64,000 nt of DNA from Clostridium sp. C8-1-8 (lineage in GTDB: Bacteria; Bacillota; Clostridia; Clostridiales; Clostridiaceae), in assembly GCF_009928445.1 (NCBI RefSeq), contig NZ_JAABNO010000019.1, forward strand, positions 1 through 64,000, written 5' to 3'. The position numbers and the translations under genes are program-made. Numbering within the stretch: position 1 is the stretch's first letter; every line of letters starts with the position of its first letter. The notes under the pieces were generated by a model. That model saw only the letters and a list, made by a program, of their open reading frames with translations. It was not told where the DNA came from and did not search any database. Positions 45,689-54,208 of the stretch are shown here, in pieces.

Positions 45689-45718
45689 TAGAGTAGCGTA
45701 TGCTACTCTATAAATTTT
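45689..45718 (+). terminator. Terminator of proB-proA
   Basis: TAGAGTAGC-GTAT-GCTACTCTA (45689-45710), perfect 9-bp stem, followed by TAAATTTTTA. Confidence 0.82.
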
Positions 45719-45822
45719 TATATAAAAAATCTATAATATGATTTAAAATAGAGTAGTAATAAAAAAATGCTGTTTTTAATATAATGATAGATTATATATA
45801 TTTATGAGTTATTGGGAGGTTC

Positions 45823-47634
45823 ATGATGAAGCAGAAAAATACTATTGATAACACAAGAAGACCTTTTGTGGTTATAGGAATTATTACAATTATGTTTTTT
45901 GTTTTATTCTTTAGAATGGGATATTTGATGATTGTTAAAAAGAGTTTTCTTGTAGCCAAGGCTGAGTCACAAACCTCATATCAGCAAACTATTGCTCCTA
46001 AGAGAGGAAGTATATTGGATACTAATGGAGATTTGCTTGCAACCAGTGGAGATGTGTACAAGGTAAGCTTGGATTTAGAGGAAGTTCATAAGTACGCACT
46101 TGCCAAAGGAGGCAAAGACACTGAAAAAGTTAAAGAAACTCTTGATGATATATCAGGTAACTTTGCTCAGATATTAGGAAAAGATAAAGATGAAGTGAGA
46201 AAGTTCTTAGAGCAAACTAACAAGGAAGGGGCTTATCTAAGAGGTATACCTCTTGCGAGAAAAGTTGAAAAGGATAAGGTTGATAAAATAAAAAAGTTAA
46301 GAGATGTTAAGAGATATAATTTTGTCCTTATAGAAAATGATACTAATAGGTATTATCCAAATAATAACTTTTTGGCTCAAGTGTTAGGAGGAGTAGACTT
46401 AGATGGCAAAGGAGTATACGGGTTAGAGCAATATTACAATAAGGATCTTACTGGAGTTCCAGGGATAAGTATAACTGAAGTTGATAGAAAGGCTCAGATG
46501 CTTCCTTACTCTGATCAAGTATATACACAGCCTATAAATGGTAAGGACCTAACTACTACCATAGATTCTAGAATACAATACGTTGCCGAAAAGATAGCAG
46601 AAAAAGCAATGACAGATAATAAGGCGAAAAGTGTTAGGATAATTGTAACCAATCCTAAGACTGGGGAAATTCTTGCTATGGTCAATAAGCCTGATTTCAA
46701 TCCTAACGAACCTAACAAGGGTATTAAGGACAGCAAGCAATTTGATCAGATAACTAGAAACGGAGTAGTAAGTGATGCTTTTGAGCCAGGTTCTACATTT
46801 AAGATAGTTACAATGTCTGCTGCCTTAGAAGAGGGAAAAACCTTTAGAGATGATCAATTTTTTGATCCTGGTTATGCGATTGTTGATGGGCATAGGATAG
46901 ACTGCTGGAAGCATGATGGACATGGAGCTGAAAATCTAGTTGATATATTAAAGAATTCTTGTAATCCTGGATTTATAGAGTTAGGGAAAAGATTGGGAAA
47001 AGCAAAGATGAATGAATATATATCTAAGTTTGGATTTGGTAAACAGACAGGAATTGATTTTTCTGGAGAAACAACAGGTATTGTCAAATCTACAGAAAAA
47101 ATGAGTAATATTGATCTTGCTACAATATCATTTGGACAGACAGATGCTGCATCAATGGTACAACTCATAGGAGCTATAAATACTATATTTAACAATGGAG
47201 TATATACTACACCTCATTTTTTGAAAAATCTTTCAGAAGTTGATGCAAATGGAAGCAGAAAGGTAGTTTCTAACTATGAAGAAAAGAATAGTAGACAAGT
47301 AATTAGTCAAAAGACTGCTAATACAATGGCCGGATTTTTAGAAGAAACAGTATCCAAGGGATCAGGTAAACTTGCATATATAGATGGATATGGTGTAGCA
47401 GGAAAAACTGGAACTGCTGAAAAACCTAATCCTAATAAAAAAGGATATGAGGATAAGCAAATAGCTTCATTTATTGGAGGCGCTCCATATAACGACCCTA
47501 AAATCAGTTTGTTGATAACAATTGATGAGCCACAAGGACCAGAACACATGGGGGGAGAAGTTGCAGCTCCCGTTGCACGTGATTTGTTCCAACAAATATT
47601 CAATGCAATAGGTTTTGATCCTACTAAGAAGTAA
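45823..47634 (+). CDS. Penicillin-binding protein, class B (SpoVD/FtsI-like)
   Basis: 603 aa peptidoglycan transpeptidase. One N-terminal membrane anchor (about 15-37) leads to a dimerisation-type region (RGSILDTNGDLLATSGDVY). The transpeptidase motifs are SxxK in GSTFKIV, SCN in KNSCNPGF (SxN) and KTGTAEKPN. There is no PASTA domain, so it is nearer to short SpoVD/PBP2B types. ATG 45823 and 45826 are both possible after GGGAGG. It lies between proA and mrnC and may be a single gene. Role in septum or spore cortex cannot be told. Confidence 0.9.
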   Translation: MMKQKNTIDNTRRPFVVIGIITIMFFVLFFRMGYLMIVKKSFLVAKAESQTSYQQTIAPKRGSILDTNGDLLATSGDVYKVSLDLEEVHKYALAKGGKDTEKVKETLDDISGNFAQILGKDKDEVRKFLEQTNKEGAYLRGIPLARKVEKDKVDKIKKLRDVKRYNFVLIENDTNRYYPNNNFLAQVLGGVDLDGKGVYGLEQYYNKDLTGVPGISITEVDRKAQMLPYSDQVYTQPINGKDLTTTIDSRIQYVAEKIAEKAMTDNKAKSVRIIVTNPKTGEILAMVNKPDFNPNEPNKGIKDSKQFDQITRNGVVSDAFEPGSTFKIVTMSAALEEGKTFRDDQFFDPGYAIVDGHRIDCWKHDGHGAENLVDILKNSCNPGFIELGKRLGKAKMNEYISKFGFGKQTGIDFSGETTGIVKSTEKMSNIDLATISFGQTDAASMVQLIGAINTIFNNGVYTTPHFLKNLSEVDANGSRKVVSNYEEKNSRQVISQKTANTMAGFLEETVSKGSGKLAYIDGYGVAGKTGTAEKPNPNKKGYEDKQIASFIGGAPYNDPKISLLITIDEPQGPEHMGGEVAAPVARDLFQQIFNAIGFDPTKK

Positions 47635-47642
47635 TCATTTTA

Positions 47643-47670
47643 AAAAGTTATGATATAAAAGTTATGATAT
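47643..47670 (+). repeat. 14-bp tandem duplication
   Basis: AAAAGTTATGATAT occurs twice in a row, 47643-47656 and 47657-47670, just before the mrnC ribosome site AAAGGAG. Confidence 0.9.
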
Positions 47671-47682
47671 AAAGGAGAAATA

Positions 47683-48099
47683 ATGATAGAAGATTTGCTT
47701 ATAAAAAAGTTAACTAAAGAAGAGGCTAGAAGACTAAACCCACTTCAGCTAGCACTTGTTGGAGATGGGGTTTATGAAGTTTTTATCAGAAGTTATATAC
47801 TAAATAGTAATAAAGAATTATCGGCCCATAAGATTCATGTTAAAGCAATTCATTATGTGAAAGCTCACGGACAAAGTGAAATTATGAAGGTACTGGAAGA
47901 AGAGCTTAATGAAGATGAAATATATATCTTCAAAAGAGGAAGAAATGCCAAGTCTGGAACAGTACCTAAAAATGCTGATGTTATAGAGTATAGAGCAGCC
48001 ACTGGTTTTGAAGCTTTGGTTGGATATTTGTATTTAATTGGTGATAAGGATAGATTGCTTTTTGTTTTGAATAGAAGTGTAGATATAATTAATATATAA
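47683..48099 (+). CDS. mrnC: Mini-ribonuclease III
   Basis: 138 aa. RNase III catalytic domain without the double-stranded RNA-binding domain; in B. subtilis it matures 23S rRNA ends. LQLALVGDGVYEVFIRSYIL holds the acidic motif (D-x-VYE), and KRGRNAKSGTVPKNADVIEYRAATGFEALVGYLYL the second catalytic cluster. ATG with AAAGGAG 6 nt upstream. Its position before thyX and rlmB, in the cysS-mrnC-rlmB order, agrees with Firmicute synteny. Confidence 0.94.
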   Translation: MIEDLLIKKLTKEEARRLNPLQLALVGDGVYEVFIRSYILNSNKELSAHKIHVKAIHYVKAHGQSEIMKVLEEELNEDEIYIFKRGRNAKSGTVPKNADVIEYRAATGFEALVGYLYLIGDKDRLLFVLNRSVDIINI

Positions 48100-48108
48100 A
48101 TAATACTG

Positions 48109-48159
48109 TAATCATGTAGGATTTTGTATTTGTTAATTAACTGAAACCCGCATGATTAC
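48109..48159 (+). terminator. Terminator-like hairpin after mrnC
   Basis: GTAATCATG (48109-48117) pairs with CATGATTAC (48151-48159), 33-nt loop with further GG/CC pairing; the flank is A+T-rich but not a clean T run. Confidence 0.5.
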
Positions 48160-48246
48160 TATATATTTATATAAATATATAATTAAAACTTTATATAAAT
48201 TTTTAATGTTTTAATTATTTATTTACATGCGTTAAGCAAAAGGTAT

Positions 48247-48294
48247 ATTAGTAAAAAATCACTAAAGAAGGTCGCTTCAGCGACTTTTTTACTG
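48247..48294 (+). terminator. Orphan terminator related to repeat copy C
   Basis: AAAAAATCACTAAAGAAG, GTCGC-TTCA-GCGAC, then TTTTTT. The stretch GAAGGTCGCTTCAG is identical to copy C. It lies in the 400-nt spacer before thyX, whose remainder has no gene visible. Confidence 0.65.
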
Positions 48295-48499
48295 TCTGAA
48301 AAACTATAAAGGATTTTTAATTTTATTTAGTGTTTATATATTATTGTAGTTCATTGTTTTATATAAGTGATGATAAAGATTGAGAGTTTGTAATATAAAA
48401 TTAATAGTATTGGATATAAAATAGAGAGAAGTTCTAATAAGATATATGATTAAGTGAAGTTTCTCTACTATAGTTATGTCCGTAAGAGGAGTGAAAGTT

Positions 48500-49240
48500 T
48501 TGAGTTTAAAAGTTAAGTTAATACAACATACACCAGATGCTGAGAAAGTTATTGCATCTGCAGCAAAACTTTGTTATAGTTCAGTTGGTATTGATTCTAT
48601 AATGGACAATCTAAATAATGAAAATACAGAAAAGTTTTTAAATATGCTTATTTCAATAGGTCATGAATCTCCTATTGAACATATATCATTTACTTTTGCG
48701 GTTGAAGGGGTTTCAAGAAGTTTAAGTCATCAGTTAGTTAGACATAGAATAGCTTCATACTCTCAGCAAAGTCAGAGGTATGTTAAGTTATCACAATTTG
48801 AATACATAATACCTCCAAGCATAGAAGAAAATGAAACTGCAAAGATTATATATATAAATGCAATGGAAGAAAGTCAAAGAGCCTACGAGAAACTTGTTTT
48901 CATTTTAAAAGATAAGTATATAAAAGATGGAATAGATGATAAGAGTGCTGAGAAAAAGTCTATTGAGGATGCCAGATATGTATTCCCTAATGCATGTGAG
49001 ACTAAATTAGTATTCACTATGAATGCTAGAAGTTTGATGAACTTTTTCCATCACAGATGCTGCAATAGAGCCCAATGGGAGATAAGAGAAATGGCAGATA
49101 GGATGCTACAAGAGGTTAAGAGCGTTTGCCCGACATTATTTAAGAAAGCTGGTCCTAATTGTGTGTCGGGAGCTTGCCCTGAGGGAAAAATGACTTGTGG
49201 TAAAATAACTGAAGTTAGGCAAAAATATTTAGAAAAATAG
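48500..49240 (+). CDS. thyX: FAD-dependent thymidylate synthase
   Basis: 246 aa. Methylates dUMP to dTMP with FAD and methylene-tetrahydrofolate; unrelated to ThyA. The ThyX motif RHRxxSxxxxSxR is seen as [13 protein letters not shown]. The C-terminal end has a cysteine-rich [12 protein letters not shown]. An ATG at 48476 opens the frame, but the only ribosome site, AGAGGAGTGA, lies after it; TTG 48500 is 8 nt from GGAG and gives [10 protein letters not shown]. The neighbours are mrnC and rlmB. Confidence 0.94.
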   Translation: MSLKVKLIQHTPDAEKVIASAAKLCYSSVGIDSIMDNLNNENTEKFLNMLISIGHESPIEHISFTFAVEGVSRSLSHQLVRHRIASYSQQSQRYVKLSQFEYIIPPSIEENETAKIIYINAMEESQRAYEKLVFILKDKYIKDGIDDKSAEKKSIEDARYVFPNACETKLVFTMNARSLMNFFHHRCCNRAQWEIREMADRMLQEVKSVCPTLFKKAGPNCVSGACPEGKMTCGKITEVRQKYLEK

Positions 49241-49268
49241 AAATATGTGTTAAGGAGTGAAATACATA

Positions 49269-50141
49269 ATGGCTCAAAGGATGAACAGAAGTAATAACAG
49301 AAATGAATTTAAAAGCGATTATAAAAAGGGAATAAAGAATGATAAAGTTGAGAGTAATAAAAAGAATGTAAGAGAAGAACGCAGAGAAGCAGATGCTCCT
49401 ATTAGAGAAGATATAGTTGAGGGAAGAAATGCAGTAATAGAAGCGCTTAAATCAGATAGAACTATAGAACAAATATTGATAGCCAGCGGTAATATGGAAG
49501 GGTCTATTAATAAAGTTATAGCTATAGCAAGAGAAAAGAAAATAGTTATAAAAGAAGTAGATAGAAAAAAGCTTGACTCAATAAGTGAAACTGGGGCTCA
49601 TCAAGGAGTTATTGCAATAGTTACACCATTTAAGTACTCAGAAGTAGAGGATATTTTGAGATATGCTGAGGAGAAGAGTGAAAAACCTTTTATAGTAATA
49701 CTGGATGAGTTGGAAGATCCACATAACCTTGGATCAATAGTAAGAACTGCAGAGCTTTCAGGTGTTCATGGGATAATAATACCTAAAAGAAGGAATGTAG
49801 GAGTAACTGCCACAGTATACAAGGCTGCTGCTGGTGCTATTGAACATATGAAGATAGCTAAGGTAACGAATATTAACACTGTTATAGATGAACTTAAAGA
49901 GTTAGGAATATGGGTCTATGGTGCTGAGATAGATGGGGATTCTTATTCATATGAAACTGACTTCTCGGGGCCATGTGCTTTAATTATTGGAAGTGAAGGC
50001 AGAGGAATGTCTAAACTTACGAAGGATAAGTGCGATAAATTAGTTAAGATACCTATGGTTGGAAAGATAAACTCTTTAAATGCTTCAGTTGCAGGTGGGA
50101 TAATGATGTACGAGATTTTAAAATCAAGGCTTTCAAAATAA
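49269..50141 (+). CDS. rlmB: 23S rRNA 2'-O-ribose methyltransferase RlmB (TrmH family)
   Basis: 290 aa. SPOUT fold methyltransferase using S-adenosylmethionine. A basic N-terminal tail of about 40 residues is followed by an L7Ae-like substrate-binding domain (REDIVEGRNAVIEAL) and SPOUT motifs LDELEDPHNLGSIVRTAE, IIGSEGRGMSKL and IPMVGKINSLNASVAGGI. GTG at 49257 belongs to the AAGGAGTG site; ATG 49269 is used. In many Firmicutes a yacP gene follows; here sigH comes after a 300-nt spacer in which I see no gene. Confidence 0.93.
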   Translation: MAQRMNRSNNRNEFKSDYKKGIKNDKVESNKKNVREERREADAPIREDIVEGRNAVIEALKSDRTIEQILIASGNMEGSINKVIAIAREKKIVIKEVDRKKLDSISETGAHQGVIAIVTPFKYSEVEDILRYAEEKSEKPFIVILDELEDPHNLGSIVRTAELSGVHGIIIPKRRNVGVTATVYKAAAGAIEHMKIAKVTNINTVIDELKELGIWVYGAEIDGDSYSYETDFSGPCALIIGSEGRGMSKLTKDKCDKLVKIPMVGKINSLNASVAGGIMMYEILKSRLSK

Positions 50142-50373
50142 AAGTTGAAATTTTTCCCAGTAACTGTAATTTGGAATAGGCAATAAGTTATATTTCTAAG
50201 TAAATTAAAAAAGAAATATTTTTTGAGTTTTATAATTAAATATTATCTATAGAACTTAATATAAGAAAAAGTCTTAGAGCAATAAATTGAAGTAAAAGAA
50301 TCTTTTGGAAGATAGCCTGGAAGAAAAAATACTGGAAGAAGTTGAGAAAATACTCAGGAATCGTTGAATTTAC

Positions 50374-50403
50374 TTGACTTAGAAAGATTGACTGTTTTAT
50401 AAT
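50374..50403 (+). promoter_or_regulatory. sigH promoter (candidate)
   Basis: TTGACT (50374-50379), 18-bp spacer, TATAAT (50398-50403), 37 nt before the GTG start. Confidence 0.6.
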
Positions 50404-50439
50404 TATGTAAGTAGCATCAGCGTTTTAAGGGGGGATAAT

Positions 50440-51078
50440 GTGGAGGCAAGAGGTAAGGATGGTAGCTTAAGTGAATTTAAAGAAATTTCTGATGAGGAAG
50501 TAGTAATTAGAGCTAAAAATGGCAATACTAATGCACAGGAATATCTTATAAATAAATACGAAAATTTTGTTAAGACAAAGGCAAAATCATATTTTCTTAT
50601 AGGAGCAGACAAGGAAGACATATATCAAGAAGGTATGATAGGATTATATAAATCTATTAGAGATTTTAATCCTGAAAAGCTTACCTCTTTCAAAGCATTT
50701 GCTGAGATATGCGTCACTAGACAAATAATAACAGCAATAAAAACTGCAACTAGGCAGAAACATATTCCTCTTAATACCTATGTTTCCCTTAATAAGCCCA
50801 TATATGATGAAGAGTCTGATAGAACTTTACTGGATGTGCTGTCTGGGCTTAAGATAACAGATCCTGAAGAATTAATAATAAGTAAAGAAGAAATGCTTCA
50901 TATAGAAAAAGAGATGGGACGGGTGCTTTCAGATCTGGAAATGGAAGTTCTCATGTCTTACCTGGATGGAAAATCATACCAGGAGATTGCTTGTGATTTG
51001 GATAGGCAAGCGAAGTCCATAGACAATGCTCTTCAAAGGGTTAAGAGAAAATTAGAAAAATGTTTAAATATTAAATAA
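50440..51078 (+). CDS. sigH: RNA polymerase sigma-H factor
   Basis: 212 aa, sigma-70 family. Region 2 (DIYQEGMIGLYKSIRDFNPEK, FKAFAEICVTRQIITAIKTATRQKH) is characteristic of Spo0H, and region 4 (LSDLEMEVLMSYLDGKSYQEIACDLDRQAKSIDNALQRVKRKL) binds the -35. It directs early sporulation genes. GTG start with GGGGGG 6 nt upstream. It is in the conserved position just before rpmG-secE-nusG, here with tRNA-Thr and tuf in between. Confidence 0.95.
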   Translation: MEARGKDGSLSEFKEISDEEVVIRAKNGNTNAQEYLINKYENFVKTKAKSYFLIGADKEDIYQEGMIGLYKSIRDFNPEKLTSFKAFAEICVTRQIITAIKTATRQKHIPLNTYVSLNKPIYDEESDRTLLDVLSGLKITDPEELIISKEEMLHIEKEMGRVLSDLEMEVLMSYLDGKSYQEIACDLDRQAKSIDNALQRVKRKLEKCLNIK

Positions 51079-51096
51079 TACAAAATACAAAAAATA

Positions 51097-51125
51097 TTGA
51101 CAAAAAAAAATAATGGTAGTAAACT
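51097..51125 (+). promoter_or_regulatory. Promoter upstream of tRNA-Thr and tuf
   Basis: TTGACA (51097-51102), 17-bp spacer, TAAACT (51120-51125). It could serve both tRNA-Thr and tuf because no terminator separates them. Confidence 0.55.
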
Positions 51126-51175
51126 TTATAATTGGTATATGTTATATAACAATTATAAATATATTATATAAAACT

Positions 51176-51251
51176 GCTCACGTAGCTCAGTAGGTAGAGC
51201 GTCACCTTGGTAAGGTGGAGGTCGACGGTTCGATCCCGTTCGTGAGCTCCA
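51176..51251 (+). tRNA. tRNA-Thr (GGT)
   Basis: 76-nt cloverleaf. Acceptor GCTCACG (51176-51182) pairs with CGTGAGC (51241-51247). Anticodon loop CTTGGTAA with anticodon GGT (threonine). GGTTCGATCCC T loop and encoded CCA at 249-251. It stands 62 nt before the tuf start. Confidence 0.96.
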
Positions 51252-51312
51252 TTTTTTGGAATATACAAAACGCTAGGCAAAGTTTATCAATTTAAAAAAG
51301 GAGGAACATACA

Positions 51313-52509
51313 ATGGCAAAGTCTAAATTTGAAAGAAATAAGCCACACGTAAATATCGGAACAATAGGACACGTAGACCACGGTAAGACAACATTAACAG
51401 CTGCAATCACAACAGTATTAGCAAACAAGGGATTTGCAGAAGCATTTAAGTATGACGAAATAGATAAGGCACCAGAAGAAAAGGAAAGAGGAATCACAAT
51501 CAACACAGCACACGTTGAGTATCAAACAGAAAACAGACATTACGCTCACGTTGACTGTCCAGGACATGCTGACTATGTTAAGAACATGATAACAGGAGCA
51601 GCACAAATGGATGGAGCTATACTAGTAGTATCAGCTGCAGACGGCCCAATGCCACAAACAAGAGAACATATACTACTAGCATCAAGAGTTGGTGTTGACT
51701 ATATAGTAGTATTCTTAAATAAAGCAGATATGGTTGATGACGAAGAATTATTAGAATTAGTTGAAATGGAAGTTAGAGAACTATTAAGCGAGTACAACTT
51801 CCCAGGAGATGACATTCCAGTAATAAAGGGATCAGCATTAAAAGCATTAGAAAACCCAACAGATGCAGATGCAACAGCATGCATAACTGAGTTAATGGAT
51901 GCAGTAGATAGCTATATCCCAACACCAGAAAGAGCAACAGATAAGCCATTCTTAATGCCAATAGAAGATGTATTCACAATCACAGGTAGAGGAACAGTTG
52001 CAACAGGAAGAGTTGAAAAGGGAATACTACATGTAGGTGAAGAAGTTGAAATAATAGGTCTTTCAGAAGAAAGAAGAAAGACAGTAGTAACAGGAATAGA
52101 AATGTTCAGAAAGTTACTAGATGAAGCACAAGCAGGAGATAATATAGGAGCTCTATTAAGAGGTGTTCAAAGAACAGACATCGAAAGAGGTCAAGTATTA
52201 GCTAAGACAGGATCAGTAAATCCACATGACAAGTTCGTAGGTCAAGTATACGTACTTAAGAAAGAAGAAGGCGGAAGACATACACCATTCTTCGATGGAT
52301 ACAGACCACAATTCTACTTCAGAACAACAGACGTTACAGGTTCAATCAAGTTACCAGAAGGAATGGAAATGGTTATGCCTGGAGACCACATTGATATGAA
52401 TGTTGAATTAATAACTCAAGTAGCGATGGATGAAGGATTAAGATTCGCTATAAGAGAAGGTGGAAGAACTGTAGGTTCAGGTGTTGTTACTAGCATTATT
52501 GCTAAATAA
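51313..52509 (+). CDS. tuf: Elongation factor Tu
   Basis: 398 aa GTPase that brings aminoacyl-tRNA to the ribosome. G1 GHVDHGKTT at about residues 19-27, G2 with [13 protein letters not shown]3 DCPGHADY, G4 NKADM, followed by domains 2 and 3. GGAGG is 9 nt before the ATG. The codon usage is strongly biased (ACA, GCA, AGA, GAA), more so than in neighbours, as expected for high expression. Cotranscription with tRNA-Thr is likely. Confidence 0.98.
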   Translation: MAKSKFERNKPHVNIGTIGHVDHGKTTLTAAITTVLANKGFAEAFKYDEIDKAPEEKERGITINTAHVEYQTENRHYAHVDCPGHADYVKNMITGAAQMDGAILVVSAADGPMPQTREHILLASRVGVDYIVVFLNKADMVDDEELLELVEMEVRELLSEYNFPGDDIPVIKGSALKALENPTDADATACITELMDAVDSYIPTPERATDKPFLMPIEDVFTITGRGTVATGRVEKGILHVGEEVEIIGLSEERRKTVVTGIEMFRKLLDEAQAGDNIGALLRGVQRTDIERGQVLAKTGSVNPHDKFVGQVYVLKKEEGGRHTPFFDGYRPQFYFRTTDVTGSIKLPEGMEMVMPGDHIDMNVELITQVAMDEGLRFAIREGGRTVGSGVVTSIIAK

Positions 52510-52522
52510 TAATACTATAAAT

Positions 52523-52550
52523 AAGGGCTGGGTTAAATAACCTAGTCCTT
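52523..52550 (+). terminator. Hairpin after tuf
   Basis: AAGGGCTGGGTT (52523-52534) pairs with AACCTAGTCCTT (52539-52550) through 12 pairs, two of them G-T. There is no T run, so termination is uncertain. Confidence 0.5.
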
Positions 52551-52567
52551 TAGATAGTCATGGTTTC

Positions 52568-52639
52568 TTGACACAATGATGTATTTATGATAAGTTTATT
52601 GAGTAACAAACTCATAGTTTAAACGAGTTTTATTTTTTT
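52568..52639 (+). promoter_or_regulatory. Promoter and attenuator-like hairpin before rpmG
   Basis: TTGACA (52568-52573), 17-bp spacer, TAAGTT (52591-52596). Then AAACTC (52608-52613) and GAGTTT (52625-52630) with ATTTTTTT. A short leader that may end early. Confidence 0.45.
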
Positions 52640-52673
52640 ATGCCCATTATTTATTTGACTGGAGGTGCAGATC

Positions 52674-52823
52674 ATGAGAGTGAAAGTAACTTTAGCATGC
52701 ACAGAATGTAAGCAAAGAAACTACAATTCAATGAAGAACAAGAAGAACGACCCAGATAGATTAGAAATGAAGAAGTACTGCAAGTTCTGCAAGAAGCATA
52801 CTCTTCATAGAGAGACAAAGTAA
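52674..52823 (+). CDS. rpmG: 50S ribosomal protein L33
   Basis: A 49-aa protein. [17 protein letters not shown] and [17 protein letters not shown] show the four zinc-binding cysteines (CTEC, CKFC) of the C+ form of L33. GGAGGTG is 8 nt before ATG at 52674. It is the first of rpmG-secE-nusG. Confidence 0.96.
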   Translation: MRVKVTLACTECKQRNYNSMKNKKNDPDRLEMKKYCKFCKKHTLHRETK

Positions 52824-52857
52824 TTTATTTTATACACTTTGTTAAGGATGTGAACTT

Positions 52858-53091
52858 ATGGCTGTAAATGGGAAGGTTAAGCAACCTGAATCTAAAAAAG
52901 AAGCAGGCTTAGTTAAGTTTTTAAGAGAGGTTAAGGCAGAAGTTACTAGAATAACTTGGCCATCCAAAGACGAATTAAAGAAGGCGTTTATAGCAGTATT
53001 AATTTTCGCTCTAGTGTACATGGTACTAGTAGGCGGAGTAGACTTTATATTACAAAACCTCTTTGATTTAATTTTCAAACTTAAGAAATAA
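52858..53091 (+). CDS. secE: Preprotein translocase subunit SecE
   Basis: 77 aa, one membrane helix at about residues 46-66 (AVLIFALVYMVLVGGVDFIL) preceded by the conserved amphipathic motif LREVKAEVTRITWPSKDEL. The single-helix form is that of Gram-positive bacteria. It completes the SecYEG channel. AGGATGTG is present before ATG. A 9-codon leader ORF and nusG follow. Confidence 0.94.
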   Translation: MAVNGKVKQPESKKEAGLVKFLREVKAEVTRITWPSKDELKKAFIAVLIFALVYMVLVGGVDFILQNLFDLIFKLKK

Positions 53092-53104
53092 AAGGGAGGT
53101 TTGG

Positions 53105-53134
53105 ATGGATTTATATCCATCTGATAAATTATGA
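53105..53134 (+). CDS. 9-codon leader ORF overlapping the nusG start
   Basis: ATG (53105-53107) follows AAGGGAGG at the best distance and reads M-D-L-Y-P-S-D-K-L, stop TGA (53132-53134). The stop overlaps the ATG of nusG (ATGA). nusG lacks a ribosome site of its own: the GGAGG is 31 nt upstream. The leader region folds as GGATGGAT-TTAT-ATCCATC. Translation of nusG would thus depend on reinitiation after this peptide. Whether the peptide is made is inferred. Confidence 0.5.
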   Translation: MDLYPSDKL

Positions 53135-53652
53135 GTGAAAGAGCTAGATGGTACGTAGTACACACATATTCTGGCTATGAGAATAAGGTTAAAGCTAACC
53201 TTGAAAAAGCCATTGAAAATAGAAACCTACAGTCATTTTTCCAGGACGTTCAAGTTCCTATGGAAGAAGTGATTGAAGAAAAAGATGGTAAACAAAAAGT
53301 AACTCAGAAAAAGAAGTTCCCGGGATATGTGTTAGTAAAAATGGTTATGACTGATGACTCTTGGTATGTTGTTAGAAATACAAGGGGAGTCACAGGATTT
53401 GTTGGACCTGGATCAAAACCAGTTCCGCTTACCGATGAAGAGGTAGAATCTATGGGAGTAAATGAAACTCCAGTGGATATCGACTTAGAGGTAGGAGAAA
53501 CGATTAGGATTATTTCTGGTCCTATAAAAGACTTTATGGCGACAATTCAAGAAATAAATCTAGAAAAGCACAAGGTTAAGGCCTTGGTTGACATGTTTGG
53601 CAGAGAAACTCTAGCTGAACTTGATTTCCACCAAGTAGAAAAATTAGATTAA
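53131..53652 (+). CDS. nusG: Transcription elongation factor NusG
   Basis: 173 aa. The NGN domain (RWYVVHTYSGYENKVKANLE, PGYVLVKMVMTDDSWYVVRNTRGVTGFVG) binds RNA polymerase; a KOW domain (VRIISGPIKDFMATIQEIN-like GETIRIISGPIKDF) is at the C terminus. It modulates pausing and Rho/ribosome coupling. Start ATG 53131 is fixed by family alignment, in spite of the missing Shine-Dalgarno site. Followed by the L11-L1 genes. Confidence 0.96.
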   Translation: MSERARWYVVHTYSGYENKVKANLEKAIENRNLQSFFQDVQVPMEEVIEEKDGKQKVTQKKKFPGYVLVKMVMTDDSWYVVRNTRGVTGFVGPGSKPVPLTDEEVESMGVNETPVDIDLEVGETIRIISGPIKDFMATIQEINLEKHKVKALVDMFGRETLAELDFHQVEKLD

Positions 53653-53676
53653 TAATCAGACTAACGTCTTAATCAA

Positions 53677-53705
53677 GTGGGAGGGCGTAAGTCCGAAATT
53701 ACCAC
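53677..53705 (+). promoter_or_regulatory. L1-binding-like mRNA element, upstream of rplK
   Basis: GTGGGAGG (53677-53684), a short loop, and ACCAC (53701-53705). GTGG/CCAC close an asymmetric loop with GGGAG, like the ribosomal protein L1 site in L11-operon leaders. A second copy with the same ends lies at 54165. Confidence 0.55.
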
Positions 53706-53724
53706 AGTATAGGAGGAATAACTC

Positions 53725-54150
53725 ATGGCTAAGAAAGTAACAGGAATGATAAAATTACAACTTCCTGCAGGAAAGGCAACACCAGCACCACCAGTTGGTC
53801 CAGCATTAGGACAACACGGTGTTAACATTATGGGATTCTGTAAGGAATTCAATGCAAAAACAGCTGATAAAGCTGGTCTTATAATACCAGTTGTTATTAC
53901 TGTATATCAAGATAGATCTTTCAGCTTTATTCTTAAAACTCCTCCAGCTGCCGTTCTTATAAAGAAGGAGCTAGGATTAGAAAGCGGTTCAGGAGTACCA
54001 AACAGAACTAAAGTTGGTAAGATAACAAAGGAACAAGTTAGAAAAATAGCTGAATTAAAGATGCCAGACCTAAACGCAGCATCAGTAGAAGCTGCTATGA
54101 GTATGATAGCAGGTACTGCTAGAAGTATGGGTGTAGTTGTTGAAGAATAA
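53725..54150 (+). CDS. rplK: 50S ribosomal protein L11
   Basis: 141 aa. [26 protein letters not shown] is the universal L11 N-terminal motif; the C-terminal rRNA-binding domain ([25 protein letters not shown]) follows. It binds the GTPase centre of 23S rRNA with L10/L12. AGGAGG is 8 nt before the ATG. Confidence 0.98.
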   Translation: MAKKVTGMIKLQLPAGKATPAPPVGPALGQHGVNIMGFCKEFNAKTADKAGLIIPVVITVYQDRSFSFILKTPPAAVLIKKELGLESGSGVPNRTKVGKITKEQVRKIAELKMPDLNAASVEAAMSMIAGTARSMGVVVEE

Positions 54151-54164
54151 TATTCACTAAATCG

Positions 54165-54191
54165 GTGGGAGGTACTTACCGTTAATACCAC
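54165..54191 (+). promoter_or_regulatory. L1-binding-like mRNA element, between rplK and rplA
   Basis: GTGGGAGG (54165-54172), TACTTACC, GTTAATACCAC (54181-54191). Ends match the element before rplK; the middle differs. It would let L1 act on its own gene. Confidence 0.55.
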
Positions 54192-54208
54192 GAAGGAGGC
54201 TTATATAA

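Noticed and set aside
50142..50373. Spacer between rlmB and sigH checked for a yacP gene
   Set aside because: No open frame of useful length and no NYN-domain motifs; yacP is absent here.
52523..52550. Hairpin after tuf considered as a strong terminator
   Set aside because: Good stem but no T run, so recorded only as a hairpin with moderate confidence.
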